Shown: positions 40,640 to 49,330 of the stretch, in pieces | Layout: every line of letters starts with the position of its first letter | Position numbering within the stretch: the first letter of the stretch is position 1 | Assembly (NCBI RefSeq): GCF_003391395.1 | Contig: NZ_CP024190.1 | Location: 5,394,001-5,458,000, forward strand | From: Mycobacterium marinum | Lineage (GTDB): Bacteria > Actinomycetota > Actinomycetes > Mycobacteriales > Mycobacteriaceae | DNA length: 64,000 nucleotides | Direction of reading: 5' to 3' | The notes under the pieces: model-generated | Database searches by the model: none | What the model was told of the DNA's origin: nothing | What the model saw: the letters and a program-made list of their open reading frames with translations, nothing else | Position numbers and translations under genes: made by a program

Positions 40640-40969
40640 ATGAACACCACCGCAAACCTGAAGCGGATGTTCACCGCCGCGCTGGTGTCCGGGGGTGTCG
40701 CGGCAGCCGGGTTCGGGTTGACCGCGGGCACCGCACACGCCGGGCCCGGAGCCCATGGACCGGTGCCGCAAGCGCCGCGAGGCCCCTACCAATGGTGTCC
40801 CGGGGACCCGGTGCCGGCGGGCGGTGTCAACTGGGACATGAACGTCTGCCACACCTGGTATTGGGTGGACTACGGATTCCAGGCCAATCGCGGCGGATTT
40901 GTCTATGAAGGCGACGCGCCCCCGGCGGATCTGGGCTGTATCCCGCTGCTGTGCCTGCCCGGGCTGTGA
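40640..40969 (+). CDS. small secreted cysteine-containing protein
   Basis: 109 aa, ATG 40640 with GAGGAAG upstream. Clear Sec signal peptide (MFTAALVSGGVAAAGFGLTAGTAHA) with a predicted cut after AHA. The mature part is about 75 aa, Pro/Gly-rich (GPVPQAPRGPYQWCPGDPVP), with four Cys at CPGD, NVCHTWYW, GCIP and LLCLPG that could form two disulfides. It resembles the group of small exported mycobacterial proteins with a WCPGxPVP motif. Function unknown. Stands alone between mntH and the gamma-glutamyl enzyme. Confidence 0.85.
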   Translation: MNTTANLKRMFTAALVSGGVAAAGFGLTAGTAHAGPGAHGPVPQAPRGPYQWCPGDPVPAGGVNWDMNVCHTWYWVDYGFQANRGGFVYEGDAPPADLGCIPLLCLPGL

Positions 40970-41085
40970 GCGCGGCGACAATACGGCAGGATGGATTGCG
41001 TCGTCGTCCGTGCTGGCCCGCGGGGAGTTGGTTTGCGTCAAAAAACACCGCGTCGAAGTCTGCCGAGCCGATGGTGACCCGCTAA

Positions 41086-42147
41086 ATGCTCACCGGCCGG
41101 CATCTGTACTTCGCATACGGTTCCAACCTGTGCGTACGGCAGATGTCGGTGCGATGCCCCGACGCCAGCGACCCGCGTCCGGCGGTCCTGTCCGATCACG
41201 ACTGGTTGATCAACGAGCGCGGGGTGGCCACCGTTGAGCCGCTCACCGGCGGCCAGGTGCACGGTGTGCTCTGGCAGATCTCCGATCGGGACCTGGCCAC
41301 GCTGGACAGCGCCGAGGGGGTTCCGGTCCGCTATCGGCGTGACCTGCTGTGCGTGCGCACCCACGACGGACCGACGACGGCCTGGGTGTATATCGACCAC
41401 CGGATCACCCCGGGTCCGCCCCGGCCGGGATACCTCAATCGCGTCATCGACGGCGCGCTGCATCACGGGCTACCGCAACGCTGGATCGACTTTCTGCACC
41501 GCTGGGATCCGGTGCATTGGCTCCAGCCGGTATCCGCGGCGGCTTCCGGCGCTGGGCCACAATCGCTTTCGGCATTGTTGAGCGAGCCCGGCCTGAGCGA
41601 GATCAGCCAGCTACGGTCGCGCTTCGGCTTCCTCGCCATCCACGGCGGCGGCCTGGAGAAGATGACCGACGTCATCGCCGAGCGAGCCGCCGATGCCGCT
41701 GGCTCATCGGTGTACGTGCTGCGACATCCCGACCGCTACCCCCACCACCTGCCATCGTCGCGGTTCGACCCCGGCGAGTCGCCGCGGCTCGCGGAGTTCC
41801 TCGACCACGTCGACGTCGCGGTCTCACTGCACGGCTACGGCCGCATCGGACGTGGCACCCAGCTGCTGGCCGGCGGCCGCAACCGCGAGCTGGCCGACCA
41901 CCTGGCGCGCCACCTTGAACTGCCTGGTTACCAGGTGGTCACCGATCTGGACGCCATCCCGGCGGAGCTACGCGGGCTGCATCCGGACAACCCGGTCAAC
42001 CGGGTCCGCGGCGGTGGGGCGCAATTGGAACTGTCCATCCGGGTGCGAGGGCTCAGCCCCCGCAGCCCCCTGCCCAGGGACGACGGTTTGTCGCCGGTCA
42101 CCGCCACCCTGGTACAAGGCCTGGTGGCTGCCGCGCGTGCTTGGTAA
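41086..42147 (+). CDS. gamma-glutamylcyclotransferase-like domain fused to poly-gamma-glutamate hydrolase domain (Rv0923c type)
   Basis: 353 aa. Residues 1 to about 125 form a gamma-glutamylcyclotransferase fold with the phosphate-binding-like loop YFAYGSNLCVRQM and GVLWQISDRDLATLDSAEG (acidic catalytic region). From about residue 170 a second domain resembles the phage poly-gamma-glutamate hydrolase family: FLAIHGGGLEKMTDVIAE (likely zinc His/Glu), SRFDPGES and VAVSLHGYGR. The pairing suggests processing of gamma-glutamyl compounds or poly-glutamate in the cytoplasm. No signal peptide. ATG 41086 chosen. The following LLM gene starts 27 nt after the stop. Confidence 0.88.
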   Translation: MLTGRHLYFAYGSNLCVRQMSVRCPDASDPRPAVLSDHDWLINERGVATVEPLTGGQVHGVLWQISDRDLATLDSAEGVPVRYRRDLLCVRTHDGPTTAWVYIDHRITPGPPRPGYLNRVIDGALHHGLPQRWIDFLHRWDPVHWLQPVSAAASGAGPQSLSALLSEPGLSEISQLRSRFGFLAIHGGGLEKMTDVIAERAADAAGSSVYVLRHPDRYPHHLPSSRFDPGESPRLAEFLDHVDVAVSLHGYGRIGRGTQLLAGGRNRELADHLARHLELPGYQVVTDLDAIPAELRGLHPDNPVNRVRGGGAQLELSIRVRGLSPRSPLPRDDGLSPVTATLVQGLVAAARAW

Positions 42148-42174
42148 GTGTCGATGGTGGAACGGAGATTGTTG

Positions 42175-42993
42175 GTGGCCAAAGATTTTCGCTTCGGGTT
42201 GAGCGTCCGCTTCATCAAATCGCGCGCAGCGCTGCAAGAGCTGGCCAAACGGGCCGAAGATCTCGGTTTCGACATTCTCTGCGTGCCCGATCATCTCGGT
42301 GCCGCGGCGCCGTTTCCCACCCTGACCGCCGCCGCGATGGTGACCACGAAGATGCGGTTGAGCATGTATGTGCTCAACGCCGCCTTCTACAAGCCGGCCC
42401 TGCTGAGCCGCGACGCCGAGGCCCTGGATCTGCTCAGCGAAGGTCGTCTCGAGCTCGGCCTGGGCACCGGCTACGTCCGGGAAGAGTTCGATGCCGCCGA
42501 GCTGCCCTACCCCAGCGCCGGAGCCCGCGTCGACTATCTCGAACACATGACGGCCTACCTGAAGCAGCATCACCCGACGGTGCCGATCCTGATCGCCGGC
42601 AACGGTAACCGGGTGATGACGTTGGCGGCCCAGCAGGCCAACATCGTCGGGCTGACCGGGTCCAACGTCCACGGGGCAGACGATCCGCTGGCCGAACGTG
42701 TGGACTTTGTCCGCCGGGCCGCCGGCGACCGGTTTGACGCGCTCGAGCTCAACCTGGCGATCACCGCCCTGCCCAACGAAGGCGAAACCGCGCCCGACCT
42801 GGCGATGACCCGCCGGTACGCGCCAGAGCTGTCCGACGAACAGATACTGGCGCTGCACTCGGTGCTCGGCGGGTCACCGCGCGAAATTGCCGACACCTTG
42901 GCCGGCTACCGCGATATCTATGGGGTGACGTCGTTCACCGTGCAGGACAATCACCTGGATAACTTCGCAAAGGTGATCGCCGAGCTGCGCTGA
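42175..42993 (+). CDS. LLM-class F420-dependent oxidoreductase
   Basis: 272 aa from GTG 42175, chosen because ACGGAGA stands 8 nt upstream and the protein then begins VAKDFRFGLSVRF as in the family; GTG 42148 or ATG 42154 are alternatives. Luciferase-like fold with DFGxS-equivalent start, DILCVPDHLG, the LELGLGTGYVREEFDAA substrate/F420 loop and VPILIAGNGNRVMTLAAQ. It is of the type annotated as F420-dependent with unknown substrate. It ends 28 nt before tRNA-Arg. Confidence 0.88.
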   Translation: MAKDFRFGLSVRFIKSRAALQELAKRAEDLGFDILCVPDHLGAAAPFPTLTAAAMVTTKMRLSMYVLNAAFYKPALLSRDAEALDLLSEGRLELGLGTGYVREEFDAAELPYPSAGARVDYLEHMTAYLKQHHPTVPILIAGNGNRVMTLAAQQANIVGLTGSNVHGADDPLAERVDFVRRAAGDRFDALELNLAITALPNEGETAPDLAMTRRYAPELSDEQILALHSVLGGSPREIADTLAGYRDIYGVTSFTVQDNHLDNFAKVIAELR

Positions 42994-43021
42994 GTCGCCC
43001 CCCGGTAAGCTCAGCGAAGCC

Positions 43022-43097
43022 GCCCCCGTAGCTCAGGGGATAGAGCACGGCTCTCCTAAAGCCGGTGTCGCAGGTTCGAATCCTGCCGGGGGCACCA
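43022..43097 (+). tRNA. tRNA-Arg (anticodon CCU)
   Basis: Complete cloverleaf: acceptor GCCCCCG (43022-43028) with CGGGGGC (43087-43093), D-arm GCTC/GAGC, anticodon stem CGGCT/AGCCG with loop CTCCTAA and anticodon CCT at 43055-43057, variable GTGTC, T-arm GCAGG-TTCGAAT-CCTGC, discriminator A and an encoded CCA (43095-43097). The accessory region begins directly after it. Confidence 0.98.
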
Positions 43098-43116
43098 TGT
43101 GGTGTATGACGTCGGG

Positions 43117-43188
43117 TGATGCCTGACGGTTTGTCTTCGGTTGATGCCTGACGGTTTGTCTTCGGTTGATGCCTGACGGTGTTTCGGT
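43117..43188 (+). repeat. 2.9-copy 25-bp tandem repeat next to tRNA-Arg
   Basis: Unit TGATGCCTGACGGTTTGTCT plus TCGGT occurs at 43117-43141 and 43142-43166 exactly, then a 22-bp shortened copy at 43167-43188. There are no spacers, so it is not CRISPR. It sits between the tRNA and the direct repeat at 43187. Confidence 0.8.
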
Positions 43189-43228
43189 TGATCTTTGGCA
43201 CTCCCTAGACGAGGGAGTTGAGCATGGC
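43187..43228 (+). repeat. direct repeat copy A (possible insertion-element end)
   Basis: The 42-nt segment starting GTTGATCTTTGGCACTCC and ending TGAGCATGGC matches 52331-52371 with about six differences including one indel. The two copies point the same way and bracket about 9.1 kb. They may be remnants of the same insertion element. Confidence 0.6.
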
Positions 43229-43534
43229 TGAGCTAGCCGTCGGGTGGCGACCACCGATGTGGTCTGTGTGGGCTGGCAGCAGGTCTGCGTAGGCGCCCAT
43301 CATGCCGGTGCGCGCTGCGATGTCCACCTCGATGGCGAGCTGCTGCGCTCTCTTCGTCGGCGGGTGGCTTGCCGCCGCAGCAACTTGCTCGCGGAATCAG
43401 CAAGGCGCCGACGCAGCGGAATCGCTGGCACCCAGCATCCGGTTGACGTCAAACGGCCACGCGCACGGTGGCATGGCAACTGCTGATTTGAATCAGGCGC
43501 ACGTGTCGGGGAGGCCCGCGCCTCTCGGGCGTGA
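43229..43534. other. 306-nt segment without a supported gene
   Basis: Several short frames are open on both strands but none shows a family motif or a good start. It may be decayed coding DNA between the tRNA-side repeats and the thioesterase-like gene. Confidence 0.4.
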
Positions 43535-44398
43535 TCAGCCGTCAACGGCGGTTCGTCGCGAGGCCCCGGCGGCCTCCAGAAGCATGGCTAGTTGGCGGCT
43601 TTGGACCACGACCTGACCGGTGGCGTCGAGGATGACGTGGTCCTGCTCGAACCAGCTATCACCGATGACGGTCGAGCTGGCCATGACGCGCATCCAGCCG
43701 GGGGCGGGGCGGCGCCGCAGGTAGGTGGTGAGTTGGACGGTGGGGGTCCAGCCGAAGATGCCGCAGTTCACGGTGACGCGCGGGGCGATATCGCCGGCCA
43801 TGATCGCAAACAGCGTTGCGGCGGCGGGGTCGGCTTCGTCAGAGGCGAACGGGCGGACCCACATCCGGCTGATCGGTGCTCCGCGTTGCCCGACGAGGAA
43901 ACCGGTGGTGGCGGAATCCATCGCAAGCTCGCATCCTTGGCTCACATGGAGGATCTGGGCCAGGGGATGCTCGGCTGAGACGGGTATGGCATCAGCGGAG
44001 GGCTGGACCGGCATCTCCGACACGGGCAGTGGTTCGCTGTGTCGTGGTGGGTTTGTATCGGCGGGACCCAGGGTGACCGAGCAGGTTACCGCGGTGCGGC
44101 TGTCCTGTGACAGTTCCACATCGACGAGACATACCTGCCGTCCGCGCCGGCGGACCTTCGTGGTGAGCTGCACCTCGCCCGGGTTTGGAGCGCTGATGTA
44201 GTTGGCGCTCAGGGCGACTGGCGCCAGGTCGACCGCATCGCCGATCGTCCGATGCGCGGTCGCTGCGCAGACCGCCATCATGCAGCCACCGTGCACCTTA
44301 GGTCCGATAGTCCACATGGGATCGATGGTGGCGCTATACGCTCCGTCACCGAGGTCATGGACGGTGGTGAGGTCGGTGAAGGGTCGGCTACTGCTCAT
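43535..44398 (-). CDS. acyl-CoA thioesterase-like protein (double hot-dog)
   Basis: 287 aa from ATG 44398 (MSSSRPFTDLTTVHDLGDGAYSA); an in-frame ATG 17 codons upstream is an alternative and no strong ribosome-binding site decides. It has the two hot-dog halves of the TesB/'thioesterase-like superfamily': MWTIGPKVHGGCMMAVCAATAHR in the first half (substrate tunnel) and WMRVMASSTVIGDSWFEQDHVILDATGQVVVQSRQLAML in the second, where a D-E/Q-D type catalytic arrangement is expected. Predicted to hydrolyse acyl-CoA. First gene of the accessory region on this strand; no operon partners. Confidence 0.85.
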   Translation of the reverse strand: MSSSRPFTDLTTVHDLGDGAYSATIDPMWTIGPKVHGGCMMAVCAATAHRTIGDAVDLAPVALSANYISAPNPGEVQLTTKVRRRGRQVCLVDVELSQDSRTAVTCSVTLGPADTNPPRHSEPLPVSEMPVQPSADAIPVSAEHPLAQILHVSQGCELAMDSATTGFLVGQRGAPISRMWVRPFASDEADPAAATLFAIMAGDIAPRVTVNCGIFGWTPTVQLTTYLRRRPAPGWMRVMASSTVIGDSWFEQDHVILDATGQVVVQSRQLAMLLEAAGASRRTAVDG

Positions 44399-44847
44399 GG
44401 TTTCGGCTGCATTCCGATTCTGGGTGAGTGGGTCTGTGCTGGCGGGCATGATCGGTCATCTGTTTTCCTGCCCGGTATCGAATCCTACGAAGGCCATCCA
44501 CCGGTGGCCGGCTGGCGACGGGACAGATTCTGGTGCAGGCGATTTGGGCCGCCAGGACCACCGGCCACGCGGTAGGAGTGTTCAGCAGATCGATCCGATC
44601 GTGACTCCAATTTCACCGTGTTACCTCCGCGCCGTCCAGACTAAGCCGCCCGATCCCTCAGCACCTACGCAGCGTGTTGCCTTCGCTTCCGCCCGGCCAG
44701 CGTCACAACTACGTCGCGGATGACCAGCGCGTCCCGGACGCTTACCCGCCGGCATCGCGGTTTCACCGACACCCGGTTGCCGTTGTGGGCGCCACCGTTC
44801 CGCGGATATCGACCACCCCACGGGCGCAGCGGCGGAGTGGCTCGGCG
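44399..44847. other. 449-nt segment without a supported gene
   Basis: Lies between the thioesterase start and the PE_PGRS stop. A short inverted repeat (CGGGCA ... TGCCCG, near 44446-44477) and the palindrome CCACCGGTGG (about 44498-44507) are visible. Frames present are short and lack motifs. Confidence 0.4.
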
Positions 44848-47800
44848 CTAACCGGACTGGCCCTGGCCGCCTTGTGCGGTGGCGCTGAATTCGTAGGCAG
44901 TGGCGCCATGCCCACCCACGCCGGCGGCATCGCCGCCTGGGCCGCCGTTCGCCCCTAATCCAAAGTCGCCACCGAGTCCGCCGTGGCCGCCTTTGAAGCC
45001 ATCTTCACCGGGAGTTCCATCGTTCGAGAGATTTGGTTGTGCAAATCCGCCGCCGCCGCCACCACCACCGACGCCCCCGGGCGCCCCGGACCCGACCCCG
45101 GCGGCACCGCCGGTCCCGCTGAAGCCCGCGGCGAAGGCGTTACCGCCAACCCCGCCGTTTCCGGCCGTACCGCCTGGGCCGCCGGCGGCACCACCGCCAC
45201 CACCACCGCCGCCTACTGCGAAACTAGCGGTGGCGCCGCCGGCACCACCACCACCGCCACCGCCGCCGGTGCCGCCCGCCGCACCGGTGGCGTTGCCACC
45301 ACCGCCACCGCCACCGCCGGTGCCGCCACCGCCAATGCTTCCGGTGGTGGGACTTACCGCGGTTCCTCCGAACCCGCCGTCGCCTCCGGTGCCACCCTGG
45401 CCACCGGAGGCACCGCCACCGCCGCCGTTGCCGCCGTGGCCCCCGGCACCACCACCCCCACCGCCACCGCCGAATCCGGGTGACGTGCTGGTGCCGGAGT
45501 TGTTCGTGCCGCCAGAGCCGCCGTTGCCACCCTTGCCGCCATTACCTCCCGCGCCACCCGTGGTGCTGCCGGCACCGGGTGTCCCACCGTCGCCGCCAGC
45601 TCCGCCGGTACCGCCGAGGCCACCGGCCGCGCTGCTCCCGGGTCCGGTACCGGTGTAGGCGCCGCCTATGCCTCCGTTGCCGCCAGCACCACCCTGGCCG
45701 CCCTGGCCGCCGGCACCACCACCGACCCCACCAATGCCGGCACCACCGTCGCCACCGGTGCCGCCCGCACCACCCTGGCCGCCTGGTCCACCAACGGCAG
45801 GCGTTATCCCGGATGCGCCGGCAACGCCGGTGCCGCCGGACCCACCCTCGCCTCCGGTGCCGCCAACCCCGCCGGTGCCGATACTGCCCGCCGCGCCACC
45901 ATCGACCCCCACACCGGCCGCACCCGCGGTGCCACCCGTGCCACCCTTCCCTCCGTCAGCGCCGACCCCGCCGGTGCTGGCGGTATTGCTACCACCGGTG
46001 CCACCGGTGCCACCGGATCCGCCGACGCCGCCGTGGCCTCCGGCACCACCGCCGACCCCACCGATGCCGGACCCGCCGTCGCCGCCCTGACCGCCTTGAC
46101 CGCCCTGGCCGCCTCGGCCACCGCCGGTCGGGTTGGTGCCGTCGGTGCCGAGGGTGCCGGTGCCGCCGGACCCACCGTCGCCGCCCTGGCCGCCGACGCC
46201 GCCGGTGCCGATGCTGCCCGCCGCGCCGCCGTCGACCCCCACACCGGCCGCACCCGCGGTGCCACCCGTGCCACCCTTACCTCCGTCAGCACCGACCCCG
46301 CCGGTGCTACCGGTGTTGTTGCCGCCGTTGCTACCGGCGCCACCGGATCCGCCGATACCGCCGTGGCCGCCGGCACCACCGCCGACCCCGCCGATGCCGG
46401 ACCCGCCGTCACCGCCCTGACCGCCTTGCCCGCCCTGGCCGCCTTGGCCACCCGCGGTGGGCGCAATACCCGAAGTGCCATTGACGTCATTGTCGGCGCC
46501 GGCGCCACCATTGCCGCCTTGGCCACCAACCCCGCCGGTGCCGATGCTGCCCGCCGCGCCGCCGTCGACCCCCACACCGGCCGCACCCGCGGTGCCACCC
46601 GTGCCACCCTTACCTCCCTCAGCACCGACCCCGCCGGTGCTACCGGTGTTGTTGCCGCCGTTGCTACCGGCGCCACCGGATCCGCCCACACCGCCGTGAC
46701 CGCCGGCACCACCGCCGACCCCGCCGATGCCCGCCCCGCCGTCACCGCCCTGACCGCCTTGCCCGCCCTGGCCGCCCTGGCCGCCCGCGGTGGGCGCAAT
46801 ACCCGAAGTGCCATTGACGTCATTGTCGGCGCCGGCGCCACCATTGCCGCCTTGGCCACCAACCCCGCCGGTGCCGATGCTGCCCGCCGCGCCGCCGTCG
46901 ACCCCCACACCGGCCGCACCCGCGGTGCCACCCGTACCGCCCTTACCTCCGTCCGCACCGGGCACCCCGGTGGTGCTGGGGATCCCGCCGCCCTGAGCGC
47001 CGGCGCCGCTGTCTAGCGCACTGGCGATACCGCCCGTGCCGCCCGGACCACCGCCCTGGCCGCCGGTGCCGCCGACCCCGCCGGCACCACCCTTGCCGCC
47101 GGCACCACCACCGACCCCGCCGATGCCCGCCCCGCCGTCGCCGCCTTTGCCGCCCATACCGCCCTGCCCACCCTGATGACCCGCGGTCGGACTGACCTGG
47201 TCGTCGGTGCCCGCGATGCCGGTTCCGCCGGCACCGCCGTCGCCGCCCGTACCACCGACCCCGCCGGTGCCATTGGCCCCCGCCGCGCCGCCGTCGGTGC
47301 CCATACCGCCCGCACCCGCGGCGCCCCCCGTGCCACCCTTACCACCGTCGGCACCCATGCCGCCGGTGGCGCCGGTGTTCGCACCGCCCTGACCGCCGGT
47401 ACCGCCGGCACCGCCGACACCGCCCTCGCCGCCGGCACCACCACCGACCCCGCCGATGCCCGCCCCGCCGTCACCGCCCTTGCCGCCCATACCGCCCTGC
47501 CCACCCTGATAGCCCGCGGTCGGACTGACCAGGTCGTCGGTGCCCGCGATGCCGGTTCCGCCGGCACCGCCGTGACCGCCCGTACCACCGACCCCGCCGG
47601 TGCCATTGGCCCCGTGCGCGCCGGCATTCCCCAAAGGATTGATTGAGCCAGTCACCGCCCCACCCGCGCCGCCGGCTCCCGCCTGACCGCCGACCCCGCC
47701 GGCCCCGCCGTCACCGCCGGTCGCGCCCAGGCCTGCGCCAGCGCTGCCGGTGCCGCCCAGACCGCCAGCCCCGCCGGATCCACCGACCCCGCCTGCCCCA

Positions 47801-48621
47801 CCTGACCAACCGATCAGCGCCCGGTCGACCCCGCCGACCCCGCCGACCCCGCCGGTCCCGCCGGTCCCGCCGTCACCGCCGACCCCGCCGGTGGTGCCGG
47901 TCGCACCGTCACCGCCGACCCCGCCGGCACCACCGGCGCCGCCGTTACCGCCGCCGACAAGCCCATTGGCGCCGCCGGCTCCACCGGCACCGCCTGCCCC
48001 ACCCGGGGTAGCGCCGGCCCCACCGGCGCCCCCTGCCCCACCGGCACCCCAGAGGCCCGCCGAGCCGCCAGCCCCACCGTTCGCCCCGGCTCCTCCGGCC
48101 CCGCCGGTGCCGCCGTTGCCCAACAGACCAGCGGCGCCACCAGCCCCGCCCGCTTGGCCGACGGCACCTGGCGCCCCGTTGCCGCCGTTGCCGATTAGCA
48201 GCCCGCCCGCCCCGCCTGCCTGCCCGGGTGCAGTGCCGTTGGCACCATCGCCGATCAACCCGCGTCCGAACAACACCTGTGTCGGTGCATTCACCGCGCC
48301 GAGCAGGTCTTGCTCGATGGTCTGCAGTGGCGTGGCGTTGGCGGCCTCGGCACTCGCATACGACCCGCCGGCGCCCGCCAGGGCGTTCATGAACCGATCG
48401 TGAAATGCCGCCATCTGTGCGCTGAGTGCCTGATAGCTCTGCGCATGTTCCGAGAACAATGTCGCGATGGCGGTGGACACCTCGTCACCGGCCGCCGCAA
48501 CAAGGCTCGTTGTCGAGGGCGCCGCCGCCGCGGTGGCCGCCCGCAGCGCTTCCCCGATCCCCGTCAAATCTCCCGCCGCGGCGGCCAACGCCTCAGGCGC
48601 TGCGGTCACGTAAGACAACAT
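44848..48621 (-). CDS. very large PE_PGRS family protein
   Basis: 1257 aa from ATG 48621, where the PE domain begins (MLSYVTAAPEALAAAAGDLTG); the open frame extends 26 codons further without similarity. PE domain to about residue 95, linker VLFGRGLIGDGANG, then an exceptionally long PGRS region containing a tandem array of about 111-residue units (see the repeat entry). The last 150 residues contain more complex islands (TASFAVGGGGGGGG, FAQPNLSNDGTPG, TAYEFSATAQGGQG). Expected to be ESX-5-exported and surface-exposed. High DNA identity between repeats predicts length variation between strains. Confidence 0.95.
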   Translation of the reverse strand: MLSYVTAAPEALAAAAGDLTGIGEALRAATAAAAPSTTSLVAAAGDEVSTAIATLFSEHAQSYQALSAQMAAFHDRFMNALAGAGGSYASAEAANATPLQTIEQDLLGAVNAPTQVLFGRGLIGDGANGTAPGQAGGAGGLLIGNGGNGAPGAVGQAGGAGGAAGLLGNGGTGGAGGAGANGGAGGSAGLWGAGGAGGAGGAGATPGGAGGAGGAGGANGLVGGGNGGAGGAGGVGGDGATGTTGGVGGDGGTGGTGGVGGVGGVDRALIGWSGGAGGVGGSGGAGGLGGTGSAGAGLGATGGDGGAGGVGGQAGAGGAGGAVTGSINPLGNAGAHGANGTGGVGGTGGHGGAGGTGIAGTDDLVSPTAGYQGGQGGMGGKGGDGGAGIGGVGGGAGGEGGVGGAGGTGGQGGANTGATGGMGADGGKGGTGGAAGAGGMGTDGGAAGANGTGGVGGTGGDGGAGGTGIAGTDDQVSPTAGHQGGQGGMGGKGGDGGAGIGGVGGGAGGKGGAGGVGGTGGQGGGPGGTGGIASALDSGAGAQGGGIPSTTGVPGADGGKGGTGGTAGAAGVGVDGGAAGSIGTGGVGGQGGNGGAGADNDVNGTSGIAPTAGGQGGQGGQGGQGGDGGAGIGGVGGGAGGHGGVGGSGGAGSNGGNNTGSTGGVGAEGGKGGTGGTAGAAGVGVDGGAAGSIGTGGVGGQGGNGGAGADNDVNGTSGIAPTAGGQGGQGGQGGQGGDGGSGIGGVGGGAGGHGGIGGSGGAGSNGGNNTGSTGGVGADGGKGGTGGTAGAAGVGVDGGAAGSIGTGGVGGQGGDGGSGGTGTLGTDGTNPTGGGRGGQGGQGGQGGDGGSGIGGVGGGAGGHGGVGGSGGTGGTGGSNTASTGGVGADGGKGGTGGTAGAAGVGVDGGAAGSIGTGGVGGTGGEGGSGGTGVAGASGITPAVGGPGGQGGAGGTGGDGGAGIGGVGGGAGGQGGQGGAGGNGGIGGAYTGTGPGSSAAGGLGGTGGAGGDGGTPGAGSTTGGAGGNGGKGGNGGSGGTNNSGTSTSPGFGGGGGGGGAGGHGGNGGGGGASGGQGGTGGDGGFGGTAVSPTTGSIGGGGTGGGGGGGGNATGAAGGTGGGGGGGGAGGATASFAVGGGGGGGGAAGGPGGTAGNGGVGGNAFAAGFSGTGGAAGVGSGAPGGVGGGGGGGGFAQPNLSNDGTPGEDGFKGGHGGLGGDFGLGANGGPGGDAAGVGGHGATAYEFSATAQGGQGQSG
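45700..47630 (-). repeat. tandem array of about 333-bp units inside the PE_PGRS gene
   Basis: On the plus strand the anchor GCCGATGCTGCCCGCC occurs at about 46208, 46541 and 46874 (period 333), with a variant (GATACTGCC) 330 bp earlier near 45878. A related pair anchored on CATTGGCCCC lies at 47271 and 47604, again 333 bp apart. Several hundred bases are nearly identical between successive units. 333 bp is 111 codons, so duplication keeps the frame. Confidence 0.85.
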
Positions 48622-48664
48622 CTGGGACCCCTTAACTCGTAAACGATTTCTTCTCTGAGACCAA

Positions 48665-48941
48665 GCGGGTGCCCGCAGACGCGGCGCGCGGCCGAGCAAA
48701 ACGCCCGCACAAACTCTTCGTGGAACACCGGCACCCGCGCACTGAGCGCCGGATATTCAGCCCGTAGCTCCCGAAGGTCCCGGTGATCGCCACGTTGCAG
48801 TACAACGACTTTCGCGACTATTGCGGCTTTCGCGTCATGAACGACGCCCCTTGCCATCGGCGCCTCAGGTCGCCAGTGGCCATAGCGGTGTTGGTCGCCC
48901 ATCAGCGCCCCAAAGCCCGGCGTTGCGATGAGAAACGACAT
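48665..48941 (-). pseudogene. decayed PE-domain gene
   Basis: ATG 48941 begins MSFLIATPGFGALMG, like a PE start (MSFxxAxPE). The middle is scrambled, but the later part RELRAEYPALSARVPVFHEEFVRAFCSAARRVCG clearly parallels the end of a PE domain (AYQALSAQVAAFHEEFVRAL-AGAGxYA). The central alanine-rich helix is lost through internal deletion or frameshifts and no PGRS tail follows. It lies just upstream of the large PE_PGRS gene in the same orientation, so it may be a duplicated 5' end. Confidence 0.75.
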
Positions 48942-49330
48942 GCGCTGTCCCCAATTGGCCATCGAAGAGCAGACAGCCCGAGCAGCTTGAAGCAGCTCGC
49001 GCCGACGGTATGCAAAGTCTCGTCGCCGAAACTCCTGCTGGGATGAGTCATATGACCTAACCGGTCCGGCGAGCTCGCGCCAGCTCCCCATCTGCACCAA
49101 CTGGCCGCCGACAGCACCCACGGCCACGGCGATCATCGCGTTGCTGGCAAATCTGAACGCGATCTAGGAAGCGGCCGCGGCGCGCGGCACGTGAATTCGG
49201 CTAGCGCACCGGATGCGCTACCAATCGAAAACATGGCGATTGGGCAATTGATTGCATCCGTTAAGCCGCGCGAAGTGGTGTCATTTTCTATCCCACTTCG
49301 GCGGATCGGGCCACTCGCAGGTGGCGAGAA

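Noticed and set aside
43117..43188. Possible CRISPR array
   Set aside because: Units are directly contiguous with no spacers and there are only about three; simple tandem repeat.
42935..43201. Minus-strand open frame across tRNA-Arg containing PGRIRTCDTGFRRAVLYPLSYG
   Set aside because: This is the well-known spurious translation of the antisense strand of a tRNA gene; not a protein.
45700..47630. Repeats in PE_PGRS considered as CRISPR or satellite
   Set aside because: Period 333 bp, in-frame, glycine codons; part of a protein-coding PGRS region.
45480..48403. Plus-strand Pro/Arg-rich frames opposite the 1257-aa PE_PGRS
   Set aside because: Same cause: GC-rich repeat shadow of the real minus-strand gene.
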